A stretch of DNA of 5,421 bases from Ferruginibacter sp. (GTDB lineage Bacteria > Bacteroidota > Bacteroidia > Chitinophagales > Chitinophagaceae): positions 1-5,421 of the forward strand of contig JAURKN010000026.1 of assembly GCA_030831725.1 (NCBI GenBank). The letters are read 5' to 3'. Position numbers and translations under genes: made by a program. Below, in pieces: positions 1 to 5,421 of the stretch. The notes beneath the pieces are model-generated. The model was not told the DNA's origin. It searched no databases and saw nothing but the letters and a program-made list of their open reading frames with translations. Numbering within the stretch: the first letter of the stretch is position 1; every line of letters begins with the position of its first letter.

Positions 1-216
1 AAAATATTCTTTTCCTGTTTCTATGAAAAGACTGTCGTTGGCTGAAAGCACCTTTTTCTTAATGACAGTACTGTCCGGCAATCGCATCAGTAATGCAGTA
101 ACACCCGATATTGGTTGATTGGATGGATCCGAAATGCTCAGTTTCAATGCTGATTTTTGTGCCATTCCAAAGACTGAAATCAGCATGGCAAATGCCACTA
201 AAACAAATGTTTTCAA
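1..216 (-). CDS. Secreted protein, N-terminal fragment; possible outer-membrane beta-barrel/TonB-receptor-like protein
   Basis: Third gene of the minus-strand efflux operon, cut by the left edge; 72 codons are visible. Read from a TTG at 216-214 it begins with a typical signal peptide (Lys2, hydrophobic core FVLVAFAMLISVFG, then MAQ, cleavage likely just before Gln20). The next stretch, KLSISDPSNQPISGVTALL, resembles the start of the carboxypeptidase-regulatory-like (CnaB-type) domain found at the N-terminus of many Bacteroidota outer-membrane beta-barrel and TonB-dependent proteins. The frame is open from a TGA at 249-247, and no ATG precedes the signal peptide. The first in-frame ATG lies inside the hydrophobic core, so TTG is the best start. 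It begins 14 bp after the adaptor gene's stop, which implies co-transcription. An ATG-started 63-aa reading in another frame (59-250) overlaps it but lacks these features. The secreted nature is well supported; the beta-barrel assignment is inference from about 50 mature residues. Confidence 0.62.
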   Translation of the reverse strand, partial: MKTFVLVAFAMLISVFGMAQKSALKLSISDPSNQPISGVTALLMRLPDSTVIKKKVLSANDSLFIETGKEYF

Positions 217-230
217 AGATTGGGTTTGAT

Positions 231-1589
231 TTATTTTTTGTTGTCTTCAAACAGGGCTTTTCGGTCTACCACCTTAACTTTCGTGCTGTCCATGAGCGTT
301 TTGCTTACTGTTTCATAAGGACCTGTAATCACTTTTTCGCCATTGTTTATTCCAGTTAAGATCTCAATATATTTGGTGTCCTGTATGCCTGTTGTCACTT
401 TCTTTTTTCTGGCGATATTGTTTTTATCCAACACAAAAAGAATAACCTCCGGCTCCGACAATCCAACTGCATCTGAACCCACATTGTCCGATTCCTCATC
501 ATCCTTTTCTGTTTTGTTTTTCTCCATTTCAGGGTCTCTTACCGTGACCGAATTGATTGGTACACTAATCACATCTTTTTTTGTCAGGGTTTGTATATCA
601 GCGGAAGCACTCATACCGGGGCGGAATGGAAAACTACCTTTACCTAACATGTCCATGTAAGATTCCTTGATCAGTCTGATGTAAACCTTGTATTGGGTAA
701 CATCGTTGGAAACCGCTGTAAGTCCGGATGAAGAAGCTCCCGTATTGCTGCTTGCAATTTGGGTTACGATTCCTTTGAATTTTTTGTCGCTGTAAGCATC
801 AATCGTTACCACAGCACTGTCACCTAATTTCACTTTTGGAATATCATTCTCGCCCACATCCACCCTAACTTCAATCTTGTCCATATTCGCGATTCGGAGC
901 ATTTCAGTACCTATGTTGAAACTGTTACCTGCCACTTTCTCCCCTTTCTTCACATTGAGCAGACTCACAACGCCATCCATTGGTGCGATGATTGCTGTTC
1001 TTCCCAAATCTTTATTGGCCCTGTTCAAACTGGCCTGAGCGGATTGAACTGAGGCGCTTACTCCTTTTATGCTTTGAATACCTGCTTCATAATTGGCTTT
1101 GGCCGATTTCAGCGCAGCTTCCGCCGTATTGAACTCGTTCTTGCTGATCACTTTGTCTTTGAACAATGCCTCTTGCATGTCAAACGCTTTCTGAGCCTGA
1201 TCCATTTGAGCCTGCAAAGCATCGAGCGACGCTTTGGCATTAGCTACCTGAGACCGTGACTGCTCTACGCCATAATTCGCCTGATCTCTTTGTATGCTGT
1301 ATATATCTGCGTATATGCGTGCCAGTAATTGACCCGATTTTACCTTGTCGCCCTCTTGAACATACAATTCAGTAATCTCACCACTGATGTCGGGACTGAT
1401 TTTGACTTCAATTTCCGGATACACTTTTCCGGAAGCGTTTACCACTTCGATGATGGTCCTTTTGGCTGATTCTTCGGCAGTCACTTTCACACCTTCCTCT
1501 TTTCCGAACACACCAAGCTTGGATAAAACAACCAACAACACAACGAGCAAGGTTGCTGAAATCAGAATCCATTTTGTTTTTTTGTTCAT
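231..1589 (-). CDS. HlyD/MacA-family periplasmic adaptor subunit of a tripartite efflux pump
   Basis: 452-aa membrane-fusion protein that would link an inner-membrane pump to the TolC-type channel encoded just upstream. Residues 7-27 form one N-terminal membrane anchor after a Lys-rich start. The first half of the lipoyl-like domain is near 62-92 (SGEITELYVQEGDKVKSGQLL). A long Ala/Gln-rich alpha-helical hairpin spans about 95-195. The second lipoyl half follows at 198-221 (APMDGVVSLLNVKKGEKVAG). A beta-barrel region covers about 236-335, ending in the family-typical FRPGMSASADI. The membrane-proximal part is about 338-440 and is interrupted at 352-380 by a charged, acidic, low-complexity linker. 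This order matches MacA-like adaptors of ABC exporters, but RND adaptors have the same layout and the pump gene is not visible. The ATG at 1589 follows an A/G-rich leader 10 bp after the channel gene's stop. Substrate cannot be assigned. Confidence 0.9.
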   Translation of the reverse strand: MNKKTKWILISATLLVVLLVVLSKLGVFGKEEGVKVTAEESAKRTIIEVVNASGKVYPEIEVKISPDISGEITELYVQEGDKVKSGQLLARIYADIYSIQRDQANYGVEQSRSQVANAKASLDALQAQMDQAQKAFDMQEALFKDKVISKNEFNTAEAALKSAKANYEAGIQSIKGVSASVQSAQASLNRANKDLGRTAIIAPMDGVVSLLNVKKGEKVAGNSFNIGTEMLRIANMDKIEVRVDVGENDIPKVKLGDSAVVTIDAYSDKKFKGIVTQIASSNTGASSSGLTAVSNDVTQYKVYIRLIKESYMDMLGKGSFPFRPGMSASADIQTLTKKDVISVPINSVTVRDPEMEKNKTEKDDEESDNVGSDAVGLSEPEVILFVLDKNNIARKKKVTTGIQDTKYIEILTGINNGEKVITGPYETVSKTLMDSTKVKVVDRKALFEDNKK

Positions 1590-1599
1590 TCTTCTTTTT

Positions 1600-3051
1600 T
1601 TATAGTTTGAGACCTTTGCCTTTATAGAATTCGAGCACTTTCATTTTGAATACATAATCGAATCGATTGAGATTGTATTCCAATTTGGCACGGAACAGAT
1701 TGTTCTGGCTGCTCGACAATTCAAATATGCTCAACATACCGATCTGATATCTTTTTTGGGAGAAAGCAAAAGTTTGTTCACTCGAGAAAACCGCTTTTTG
1801 AGAGGCCTCGAATTTCTGCATGGCCGTCATCGCCTGCGTGTAAGCCGATTGAATATCCTGCTTCAGTTTCAAATCGTCCTGACTCAATTGCAACTCTGCA
1901 GATTTCAGATTAAGACCTGCTCTTGCATATGCGATTTTGGCAGCGCTCCCGTTAAAAATGGGAATGTTCAAACTCAGGCCGAGTGATTTTCTAAAGTTGT
2001 CGGTAAATTGGTTCCATAGTTTTCCGGGACGAATATAACCTGCGACGGACGTATTGGTGAAAACAGGACTTTGCACATCATACAACACGCCGTTACCTGC
2101 ATCAGCCACCAAACCTGTGGATTGGTATCCGGTAATCACTTTATTGTAGAGGGGTCTCTTGTTGAAAGAAAGGTAATTGGTGCTCAACGAAGCGAAGGTG
2201 CTCAACGTCGGATATCTCGAAAAGTAAGCCGATTTTTTTGCCAGTGCCGCAGACTGAACCCTGAAACGGTTTCCAACCTGTTGAGGCTGATTCTGTTTCG
2301 CTTCCGCATATACCAAATCAGGTTGAAGATCGGCTATTGATTCAACCGGAATTTTTTCCACTTCAGGTTCCTCAATGTCAAATGGCTGTGCAGGATCCAT
2401 GCTCATCACATTTCTCAAATTCAGCAGCGCCTGTTGGGCATTACCAAGCGCACTATAGTAATTGCTGCTGTCCATGGACAACTGCGCTTCGATTTGCGTC
2501 TGGTTCAATTCCGGCAGAGCGCCGGCCTTCACCATCTTGGTTGTATTTTCGAGTTGAGCCCTGGTTTGATCCACCTGAACCGCAGTTATCTTCACCTGCT
2601 GACGTGCAAGCAAAACCTGCAAGTACGCATTGGCGGCTGTCAGACCGATATCGTATTTCACTTTGTTTACATTCGCTTTGGCAGACATCTCATCCCAAAC
2701 ACTCGACTGTAAACTGTATTTCTTGCTGAAAAAATTAAAGATGTCGGCACTGGACTGCAACTGAAGCCCTGCCGAAAGATAGTTTTCAGTCACCCTGCTG
2801 AATGTGGTAGGATCCTGGTTGTTTCCGCTGTTGAAAGCACCGCTGACTCCCCCGTTGAGGTTGGGAAATCTCGAAAAATAGTTTTGGGTACGGGTCAAAC
2901 CGGTCTGATCAGCTTGAATTTGTGCCTGAATCACACTTAAATTGTTATTCATGGCATATTCCACACATGTTTTCAAATTCCATTTCTCCTGGGCCTTCAG
3001 GCAAGTAAAGATTGTAAATACCCCAAAAATGAATAAAAATGTAAATTTCAT
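1600..3051 (-). CDS. TolC-family outer-membrane efflux channel
   Basis: 483-aa outer-membrane factor, the exit duct of a tripartite exporter and first gene of the minus-strand operon. A signal peptide covers residues 1-20 (hydrophobic FTFLFIFGVFTIF, cleavage after CLKA). The mature start, WNLKTCVEYAMNNNLSVIQA, is the usual opening of the outer membrane efflux protein family. Two repeated halves are visible, about 24-218 and 245-475. Each has a matching helix motif: KMVKAGALPELNQTQIEAQL at 172-191 and KRYQIGMLSIFELSSSQNNL at 433-452. Each also has a matching strand entry, FSRFPNL at 59-65 and FSRYPTL at 277-283. LSLNIPIFNG near 359-368 is the characteristic strand-to-helix turn of the second half. 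Length is normal for the family. The adaptor gene follows after 10 bp. Substrate is not deducible; no inner-membrane pump is in view. Confidence 0.93.
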   Translation of the reverse strand: MKFTFLFIFGVFTIFTCLKAQEKWNLKTCVEYAMNNNLSVIQAQIQADQTGLTRTQNYFSRFPNLNGGVSGAFNSGNNQDPTTFSRVTENYLSAGLQLQSSADIFNFFSKKYSLQSSVWDEMSAKANVNKVKYDIGLTAANAYLQVLLARQQVKITAVQVDQTRAQLENTTKMVKAGALPELNQTQIEAQLSMDSSNYYSALGNAQQALLNLRNVMSMDPAQPFDIEEPEVEKIPVESIADLQPDLVYAEAKQNQPQQVGNRFRVQSAALAKKSAYFSRYPTLSTFASLSTNYLSFNKRPLYNKVITGYQSTGLVADAGNGVLYDVQSPVFTNTSVAGYIRPGKLWNQFTDNFRKSLGLSLNIPIFNGSAAKIAYARAGLNLKSAELQLSQDDLKLKQDIQSAYTQAMTAMQKFEASQKAVFSSEQTFAFSQKRYQIGMLSIFELSSSQNNLFRAKLEYNLNRFDYVFKMKVLEFYKGKGLKL

Positions 3052-3308
3052 GTGTTACTGTGTCAATTTAAGTTTGATCGCATGGTATAACCTCAGTATC
3101 AATTGATTTGGCATTGAAGCAACTCATATTCTCCGATTCGTTACAAAATTACTCCACCTATACATAAAACAGCGTATGATTTTGATAAGTGGCAATCCAA
3201 TACCGAAAAAAGTCCTATTTGGTGTCGGTCAAATCACTCCATACGTATTGATTCACGTTTTTAATAAGAATTAATGAAATGGAATCAAACATGAAATAGC
3301 CTAAATAG
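3052..3308. other. Divergent intergenic region between the efflux operon and the small secreted-protein gene
   Basis: AT-rich and without a convincing ORF. It must hold the control signals of the leftward efflux operon. Two weak symmetric elements are visible: a 10-bp palindrome ATCAATTGAT at 3098-3107, and an inverted pair ACCGA (3202-3206)/TCGGT (3225-3229) separated by 18 bp. Either could be a regulator site, but symmetry of this size also occurs by chance. No tRNA, riboswitch or terminator was recognised here. Confidence 0.5.
3144..3151 (-). promoter_or_regulatory. Candidate -7 element (TAnnTTTG) for the efflux operon
   Basis: On the minus strand this reads TAATTTTG, a full match to the Bacteroidota -7 consensus TAnnTTTG. 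It is the only such match I found between the divergent genes on this strand. Transcription would start near 3137-3140, giving a leader of about 86-89 nt before the channel ATG at 3051. No good TTTG element lies at the expected upstream spacing: the nearest T-run (3169-3166) is only 14 bp away. The promoter is therefore plausible but weak, or activator-dependent. Confidence 0.35.
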
Positions 3309-3338
3309 TTTGCAAACACAAAAAAAATCTTATGTTTG
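3309..3338 (+). promoter_or_regulatory. Bacteroidota-type promoter for the small secreted-protein gene
   Basis: TTTG at 3309-3312 (-33 element) and TATGTTTG at 3331-3338 (-7 element, fits TAnnTTTG) are separated by 18 bp. Both elements match the sigma-ABfr-type consensus known from Bacteroidota. Transcription would start near 3343-3346, leaving an A-rich leader of about 22-25 nt before the ATG at 3368. An in-frame ATG at 3332 lies inside the -7 element, so it cannot be the translated start from this promoter. Confidence 0.72.
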
Positions 3339-3367
3339 TTAGAGTAACACAAACAAAAAACAACAAC

Positions 3368-3751
3368 ATGAAAAAGATTTTAGCATTATTGGCTATCGTA
3401 TGTATCACCGGAACGGCTTTCGCTCAGGAGAACAAAACCGCATGGCCCGAACTCAAAGCCTTCCATGCCATCATGTCTGCAAGCTTTCACTCCGCTGAAG
3501 AAGGAAACTTTGCTCCGTTAAAAGAAAAAACAGCCGAAATGTATCGTGCAGCGAAACTCTGGTATGCTTCTGAAATTCCGGAGAACTATAAAAAGGAAGA
3601 AACCAAAAAAACACTTGAGGCCCTCATGATTCAGTGTAACGACATCTGGGATGCTGTTGAGAAAAAAGCTTCCGATGCCAAACTGAAAGATATGATCACT
3701 GCAGCTCACGACACATTCCACAAGATTGTCGGAGAGTGTAAGAAGCATTAA
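3368..3751 (+). CDS. Small secreted helical protein of unknown function (possible cytochrome b562-like or metal-binding four-helix bundle)
   Basis: 127 aa. The start at 3368 gives a clean signal peptide (MKKILALLAIVCITGTAFAQ, cleavage likely before Gln20 or Glu21); an in-frame ATG 36 bp upstream would spoil it and sits in the promoter. The mature part is about 107 aa, charged, and apparently all-helical. Probable helices are near 26-43, 48-66, 74-100 and 103-124, broken at NFAP and IPENY. Potential ligands cluster in the first and last helices: H33, M36 and H41, then H114 and H118. Two cysteines, C90 and C124, remain after processing. Cytochrome b562 is a similar-sized periplasmic four-helix bundle with Met in helix 1 and His in helix 4, so haem or metal binding is conceivable. 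There is no CxxCH motif, so covalent c-type haem is unlikely. I do not recognise a named family; the fold idea is inference. It appears monocistronic, with its own promoter and terminator. Confidence 0.85.
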   Translation: MKKILALLAIVCITGTAFAQENKTAWPELKAFHAIMSASFHSAEEGNFAPLKEKTAEMYRAAKLWYASEIPENYKKEETKKTLEALMIQCNDIWDAVEKKASDAKLKDMITAAHDTFHKIVGECKKH

Positions 3752-3785
3752 TATCTTACCATAATACTGCAATAAAAAAACACAC

Positions 3786-3820
3786 AAAAGAGGCCGTCCA
3801 AATGGATGGCCTCTTTTTTT
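3786..3820 (+). terminator. Strong intrinsic terminator after the small secreted-protein gene
   Basis: GAGGCCGTCC (3790-3799) pairs with GGATGGCCTC (3804-3813) around an AAAT loop, with one G-T wobble. The stem is extended by four A-T pairs (3786-3789 with 3814-3817), and a run of seven T follows at 3814-3820. It lies 35 bp after the stop codon at 3749-3751 and should insulate the downstream riboswitch from read-through. Confidence 0.9.
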
Positions 3821-3865
3821 AACACGATGGGAACAACTTATTAGCCATGAACTCAAGCAAAAGGC

Positions 3866-3873
3866 TAGTTTTG
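3866..3873 (+). promoter_or_regulatory. Candidate -7 element (TAnnTTTG) for the riboswitch-btuB transcript
   Basis: TAGTTTTG fits the Bacteroidota TAnnTTTG consensus exactly. Transcription would start about 5-7 bp downstream, near 3878-3880, which is where the first helix of the cobalamin aptamer begins. The -33 region is poor (TTAG at 3841-3844, 21 bp away, is the closest). The placement between the upstream terminator and the aptamer makes the call convincing despite that. Confidence 0.6.
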
Positions 3874-3877
3874 TTTC

Positions 3878-4038
3878 GAGTTGGTTTCCTGAGAAGGAAT
3901 GAAAAGGGAAGCCCGGTGCGAATCCGGCACTATCCCCGTAGCTGTAAGCTTTATAAAGCAACCATCATTCATGCCACTGTTGAAGATCTTCAATGGGAAG
4001 GCGATGGTTGTAAGCGAGTCAGAAGACCTGCCAATCTC
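3878..4038 (+). promoter_or_regulatory. Cobalamin (vitamin B12) riboswitch aptamer
   Basis: An RNA element that binds adenosylcobalamin or a related corrinoid and lowers expression of the downstream gene. Conserved pieces appear in the right order: GGTTTCC...GGAAT then AAAAGGGAA (3902-3910), the P5/L5 hairpin CCGG-TGCGAAT-CCGG (3913-3927), CCCCGTAGCTGTAAGC (3934-3949), GCCACTG (3973-3979), GGGAAGGC (3995-4002), and the B12 box AGTCAGAAGACCTGCC (4017-4032). Pairing supports the limits. GAG-TTGG (3878-3884) closes with CCAA-t-CTC (4031-4038). CAACCATC (3959-3966) pairs perfectly with GATGGTTG (4003-4010). The palindrome TTGAAGATCTTCAA (3980-3993) forms an apical hairpin. It sits 110 nt upstream of a BtuB-like receptor gene, the expected target. 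End coordinates are accurate to about 5-10 nt. Confidence 0.96.
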
Positions 4039-4148
4039 ATATTCATTCATCCATGCTTTCGGGAGAAAGGCAGAAGATAAAGTGGACTCATTTTATTTTC
4101 ACGGGACCATTGTCCCCATTCCCCTGACTGCGCAAAAAACAAATCATC
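4039..4148 (+). promoter_or_regulatory. Leader / presumed expression platform between aptamer and btuB
   Basis: A 110-nt untranslated stretch between the B12 box and the receptor ATG. Two local hairpins are visible. TGC-TTTC (4054-4060) pairs with GAAA-G-GCA (4065-4072, one bulged G) around a GGGA tetraloop of the GNRA type. GGGAC (4103-4107) pairs with GTCCC (4112-4116) around CATT. Neither is followed by a T-run, so this is not an intrinsic terminator and control is more likely at translation. CGCA at 4131-4134, 15 nt before the start codon, could pair with UGCG in aptamer loop L5 (3917-3920). No Shine-Dalgarno sequence precedes the ATG; the region just before it is A-rich. Confidence 0.5.
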
Positions 4149-5421
4149 ATGACAAAAACAATCATGACAGGCTTTGCTTTAGTGCTGGCCATTTGTTCTC
4201 AGGCGCAAGACACACTCAAAACCTTGGGAGAGGTAGTTGTCACCGCCAACAAGTTTCAAAACAAATCGGCTTTCACCGGAAAAGTAATCTCCGTAGTTAC
4301 CCGTGAAGATCTGGAAAACAAAGGTGGGAAAGACCTGGCTCAGATACTGACCGAACAAACCGGACTATACATCAACGGAGCCTACAGCAATCCTGGTAAA
4401 GATAAAAGCGTCTATTTAAGAGGTGCCAGGGTTGACCACACTTTGATCATGGTAGATGGAGTTCCCTTATATGATCCCTCCGGAATCGGAAGCAATTTCG
4501 ACATCCGTTTATTATCTGCCGATCAGATAGAACGAATTGAAATATTAAAAGGAAGTCAGTCTACATTATATGGTTCTGATGCGATGGCCGGAGTCATTCA
4601 TATCATCACAAGAAAACCTTCATCACAAAAAGAAGCGTTTCAAGGAGGCGTAAGCTATGGCAGTTTCAAAACATGGCAAGCAAATGCCGGTATCAGCGGA
4701 AAAAGAGATAAGATTGATTACCAGTTGCAATTTTCTCATTTTGAATCTGGAGGCATCAATGAAGCGACAGACAGTTCCCAATCGGGCATTGCCACTGATC
4801 TTGATGACTATACGCAACAACAGTTTCAGGCCGGATTTACCTATTCGCCGAGCACTTCATTCAGCATCAGTCCGTATTACCGACAAACCTTCTTCAAACA
4901 ATCCTACGACCAGGGCGCTTTCACTGATGAAAAGGACCTGATCAGCACAAACAGCAACAGACAATGGGGACTAAGGTCAAAAGGAAAATGGGGAAACCTC
5001 AACTGGAGTCTGAATTACAATTTCAATTGGAACGACCGCAGATATACCGACGACTCTATTCTCAGCAGAAATGGTTACGATACATACAGCAGGGGAAACT
5101 ATAAAGGCAGAGAACATTTTGCGGATCTTTTTATGGTTTATCCGTTGATGGGAAATAAAATGAAAATTACGGGCGGGGTTGATTATCGGAGCTCGAGCAG
5201 TGACCAGGATTATCTTTCCATAGGATATTTCGGATCGTATACCGACGTGCTTGGAAGAGATAGCCTGAATCAGAATCAAATCAGCGTTTACCTTTCGCTT
5301 CTGAACCGAATCGGGAAAAACATCCATTTGGAATGGGGCGGCAGACTCAATAGACACAGCACTTACGGAACCAACGGCGTTTTCAACATCAACCCGTCAT
5401 TCCTATTTAAAGAAAAATATA
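4149..5421 (+). CDS. btuB: BtuB-like TonB-dependent outer-membrane receptor for cobalamin/corrinoids, 5' part
   Basis: TonB-dependent transporter that would bring B12 or related corrinoids across the outer membrane. 424 codons are present and the frame runs off the right edge without a stop; full-length members are usually about 600-650 aa, so roughly the last third is missing. A signal peptide covers residues 1-19 (TGFALVLAICSQA, cleavage before QDT). A TonB-box-like segment EVVVTA follows at 28-33. The plug domain covers about 40-156, including the motifs VYLRGARVDHTLIMVDGVPL (88-107) and QIERIEILKGSQSTLYGSDA (126-145), and ends in AGVIHIITRKP. From about 160 on, alternating strands rich in Tyr, Phe, Trp and Gly form the beta-barrel. 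There is no N-terminal carboxypeptidase-like domain, unlike SusC/RagA receptors. ATG 4149 is preferred; ATG 4164 in the same frame would shorten the signal peptide's n-region. The cobalamin riboswitch upstream is the main reason for the substrate call. Confidence 0.88.
   Translation, partial: MTKTIMTGFALVLAICSQAQDTLKTLGEVVVTANKFQNKSAFTGKVISVVTREDLENKGGKDLAQILTEQTGLYINGAYSNPGKDKSVYLRGARVDHTLIMVDGVPLYDPSGIGSNFDIRLLSADQIERIEILKGSQSTLYGSDAMAGVIHIITRKPSSQKEAFQGGVSYGSFKTWQANAGISGKRDKIDYQLQFSHFESGGINEATDSSQSGIATDLDDYTQQQFQAGFTYSPSTSFSISPYYRQTFFKQSYDQGAFTDEKDLISTNSNRQWGLRSKGKWGNLNWSLNYNFNWNDRRYTDDSILSRNGYDTYSRGNYKGREHFADLFMVYPLMGNKMKITGGVDYRSSSSDQDYLSIGYFGSYTDVLGRDSLNQNQISVYLSLLNRIGKNIHLEWGGRLNRHSTYGTNGVFNINPSFLFKEKY

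Noticed and set aside
2337..2729. 130-codon plus-strand open frame
   Set aside because: It lies entirely antisense inside the TolC-type gene, has no family features, and its Cys/Ser/Pro/Trp-rich composition is that of a shadow frame.
3202..3229. ACCGA/TCGGT inverted pair as an operator
   Set aside because: Only 5-bp arms with an 18-bp gap and no recognised regulator gene nearby; not listed as a separate feature.
3518..3961. 147-codon minus-strand open frame
   Set aside because: It runs antisense through the small secreted-protein gene, its terminator and the first part of the riboswitch, all of which are well supported on the other strand.
3991..4112. CAATGG (3991-3996) complementary to CCATTG (4107-4112), a possible alternative pairing between aptamer and leader
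   Set aside because: Only 6 bp and expected by chance at this length; it would also disrupt the better-supported local hairpins on both sides.
4185..4208. Possible lipobox (LAIC) in the receptor's signal peptide
   Set aside because: Ile at -1 does not fit the lipobox, and the following SQAQ is a good signal-peptidase I site; TonB-dependent receptors are normally not lipoproteins.
3847..4306. Plus-strand open frames of 77 and 135 codons across the leader
   Set aside because: They read through the cobalamin aptamer, and the longer one overlaps the receptor's start in another frame. RNA structure explains the sequence conservation here.
4977..5357. 126-codon minus-strand open frame
   Set aside because: Antisense to the receptor's beta-barrel region, where the plus-strand frame is uninterrupted and has the expected strand pattern.

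Overview
The window looks like chromosomal DNA of a Bacteroidota member, possibly Chitinophagales or Sphingobacteriales. The evidence is the protein style (signal peptides ending in AQ, TonB-dependent receptors), A-rich leaders with no clear Shine-Dalgarno sequence, and promoter-like sites fitting the Bacteroidota consensus TTTG-N(17-21)-TAnnTTTG. The exact lineage cannot be told from this piece.

Left part (1-3051, minus strand): a tightly spaced operon read right to left. It starts with a TolC-family outer-membrane efflux channel (1600-3051). After 10 bp comes a HlyD/MacA-type periplasmic adaptor (231-1589). After 14 bp comes the beginning of a third secreted protein that runs off the left edge (1-216, apparent TTG start). 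The first two are the periplasmic and outer-membrane parts of a tripartite exporter. The inner-membrane pump (ABC or RND) is not in the window, so the substrate is unknown.

Middle (3052-3820): a 316-bp divergent intergenic region is followed on the plus strand by a small secreted helical protein of 127 aa (3368-3751). It has its own well-formed promoter (3309-3338) and a strong intrinsic terminator (3786-3820), so it is probably a single-gene transcript. Its length, helical make-up and Met/His placement suggest a cytochrome b562-like or metal-binding four-helix bundle, but this is only a hypothesis.

Right part (3866-5421, plus strand): a TAnnTTTG element lies just upstream of a complete cobalamin (B12) riboswitch aptamer (3878-4038). 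A leader of about 110 nt with possible hairpins follows, then the first 424 codons of a BtuB-like TonB-dependent receptor (4149 to the right edge, no stop in the window). The riboswitch points to a vitamin B12 or other corrinoid importer repressed when cobalamin is plentiful.

Nothing suggests a mobile element, CRISPR array, tRNA or rRNA. The systems present belong to known families. The least explained items are the small His/Met-containing secreted protein and the truncated third gene of the efflux operon.
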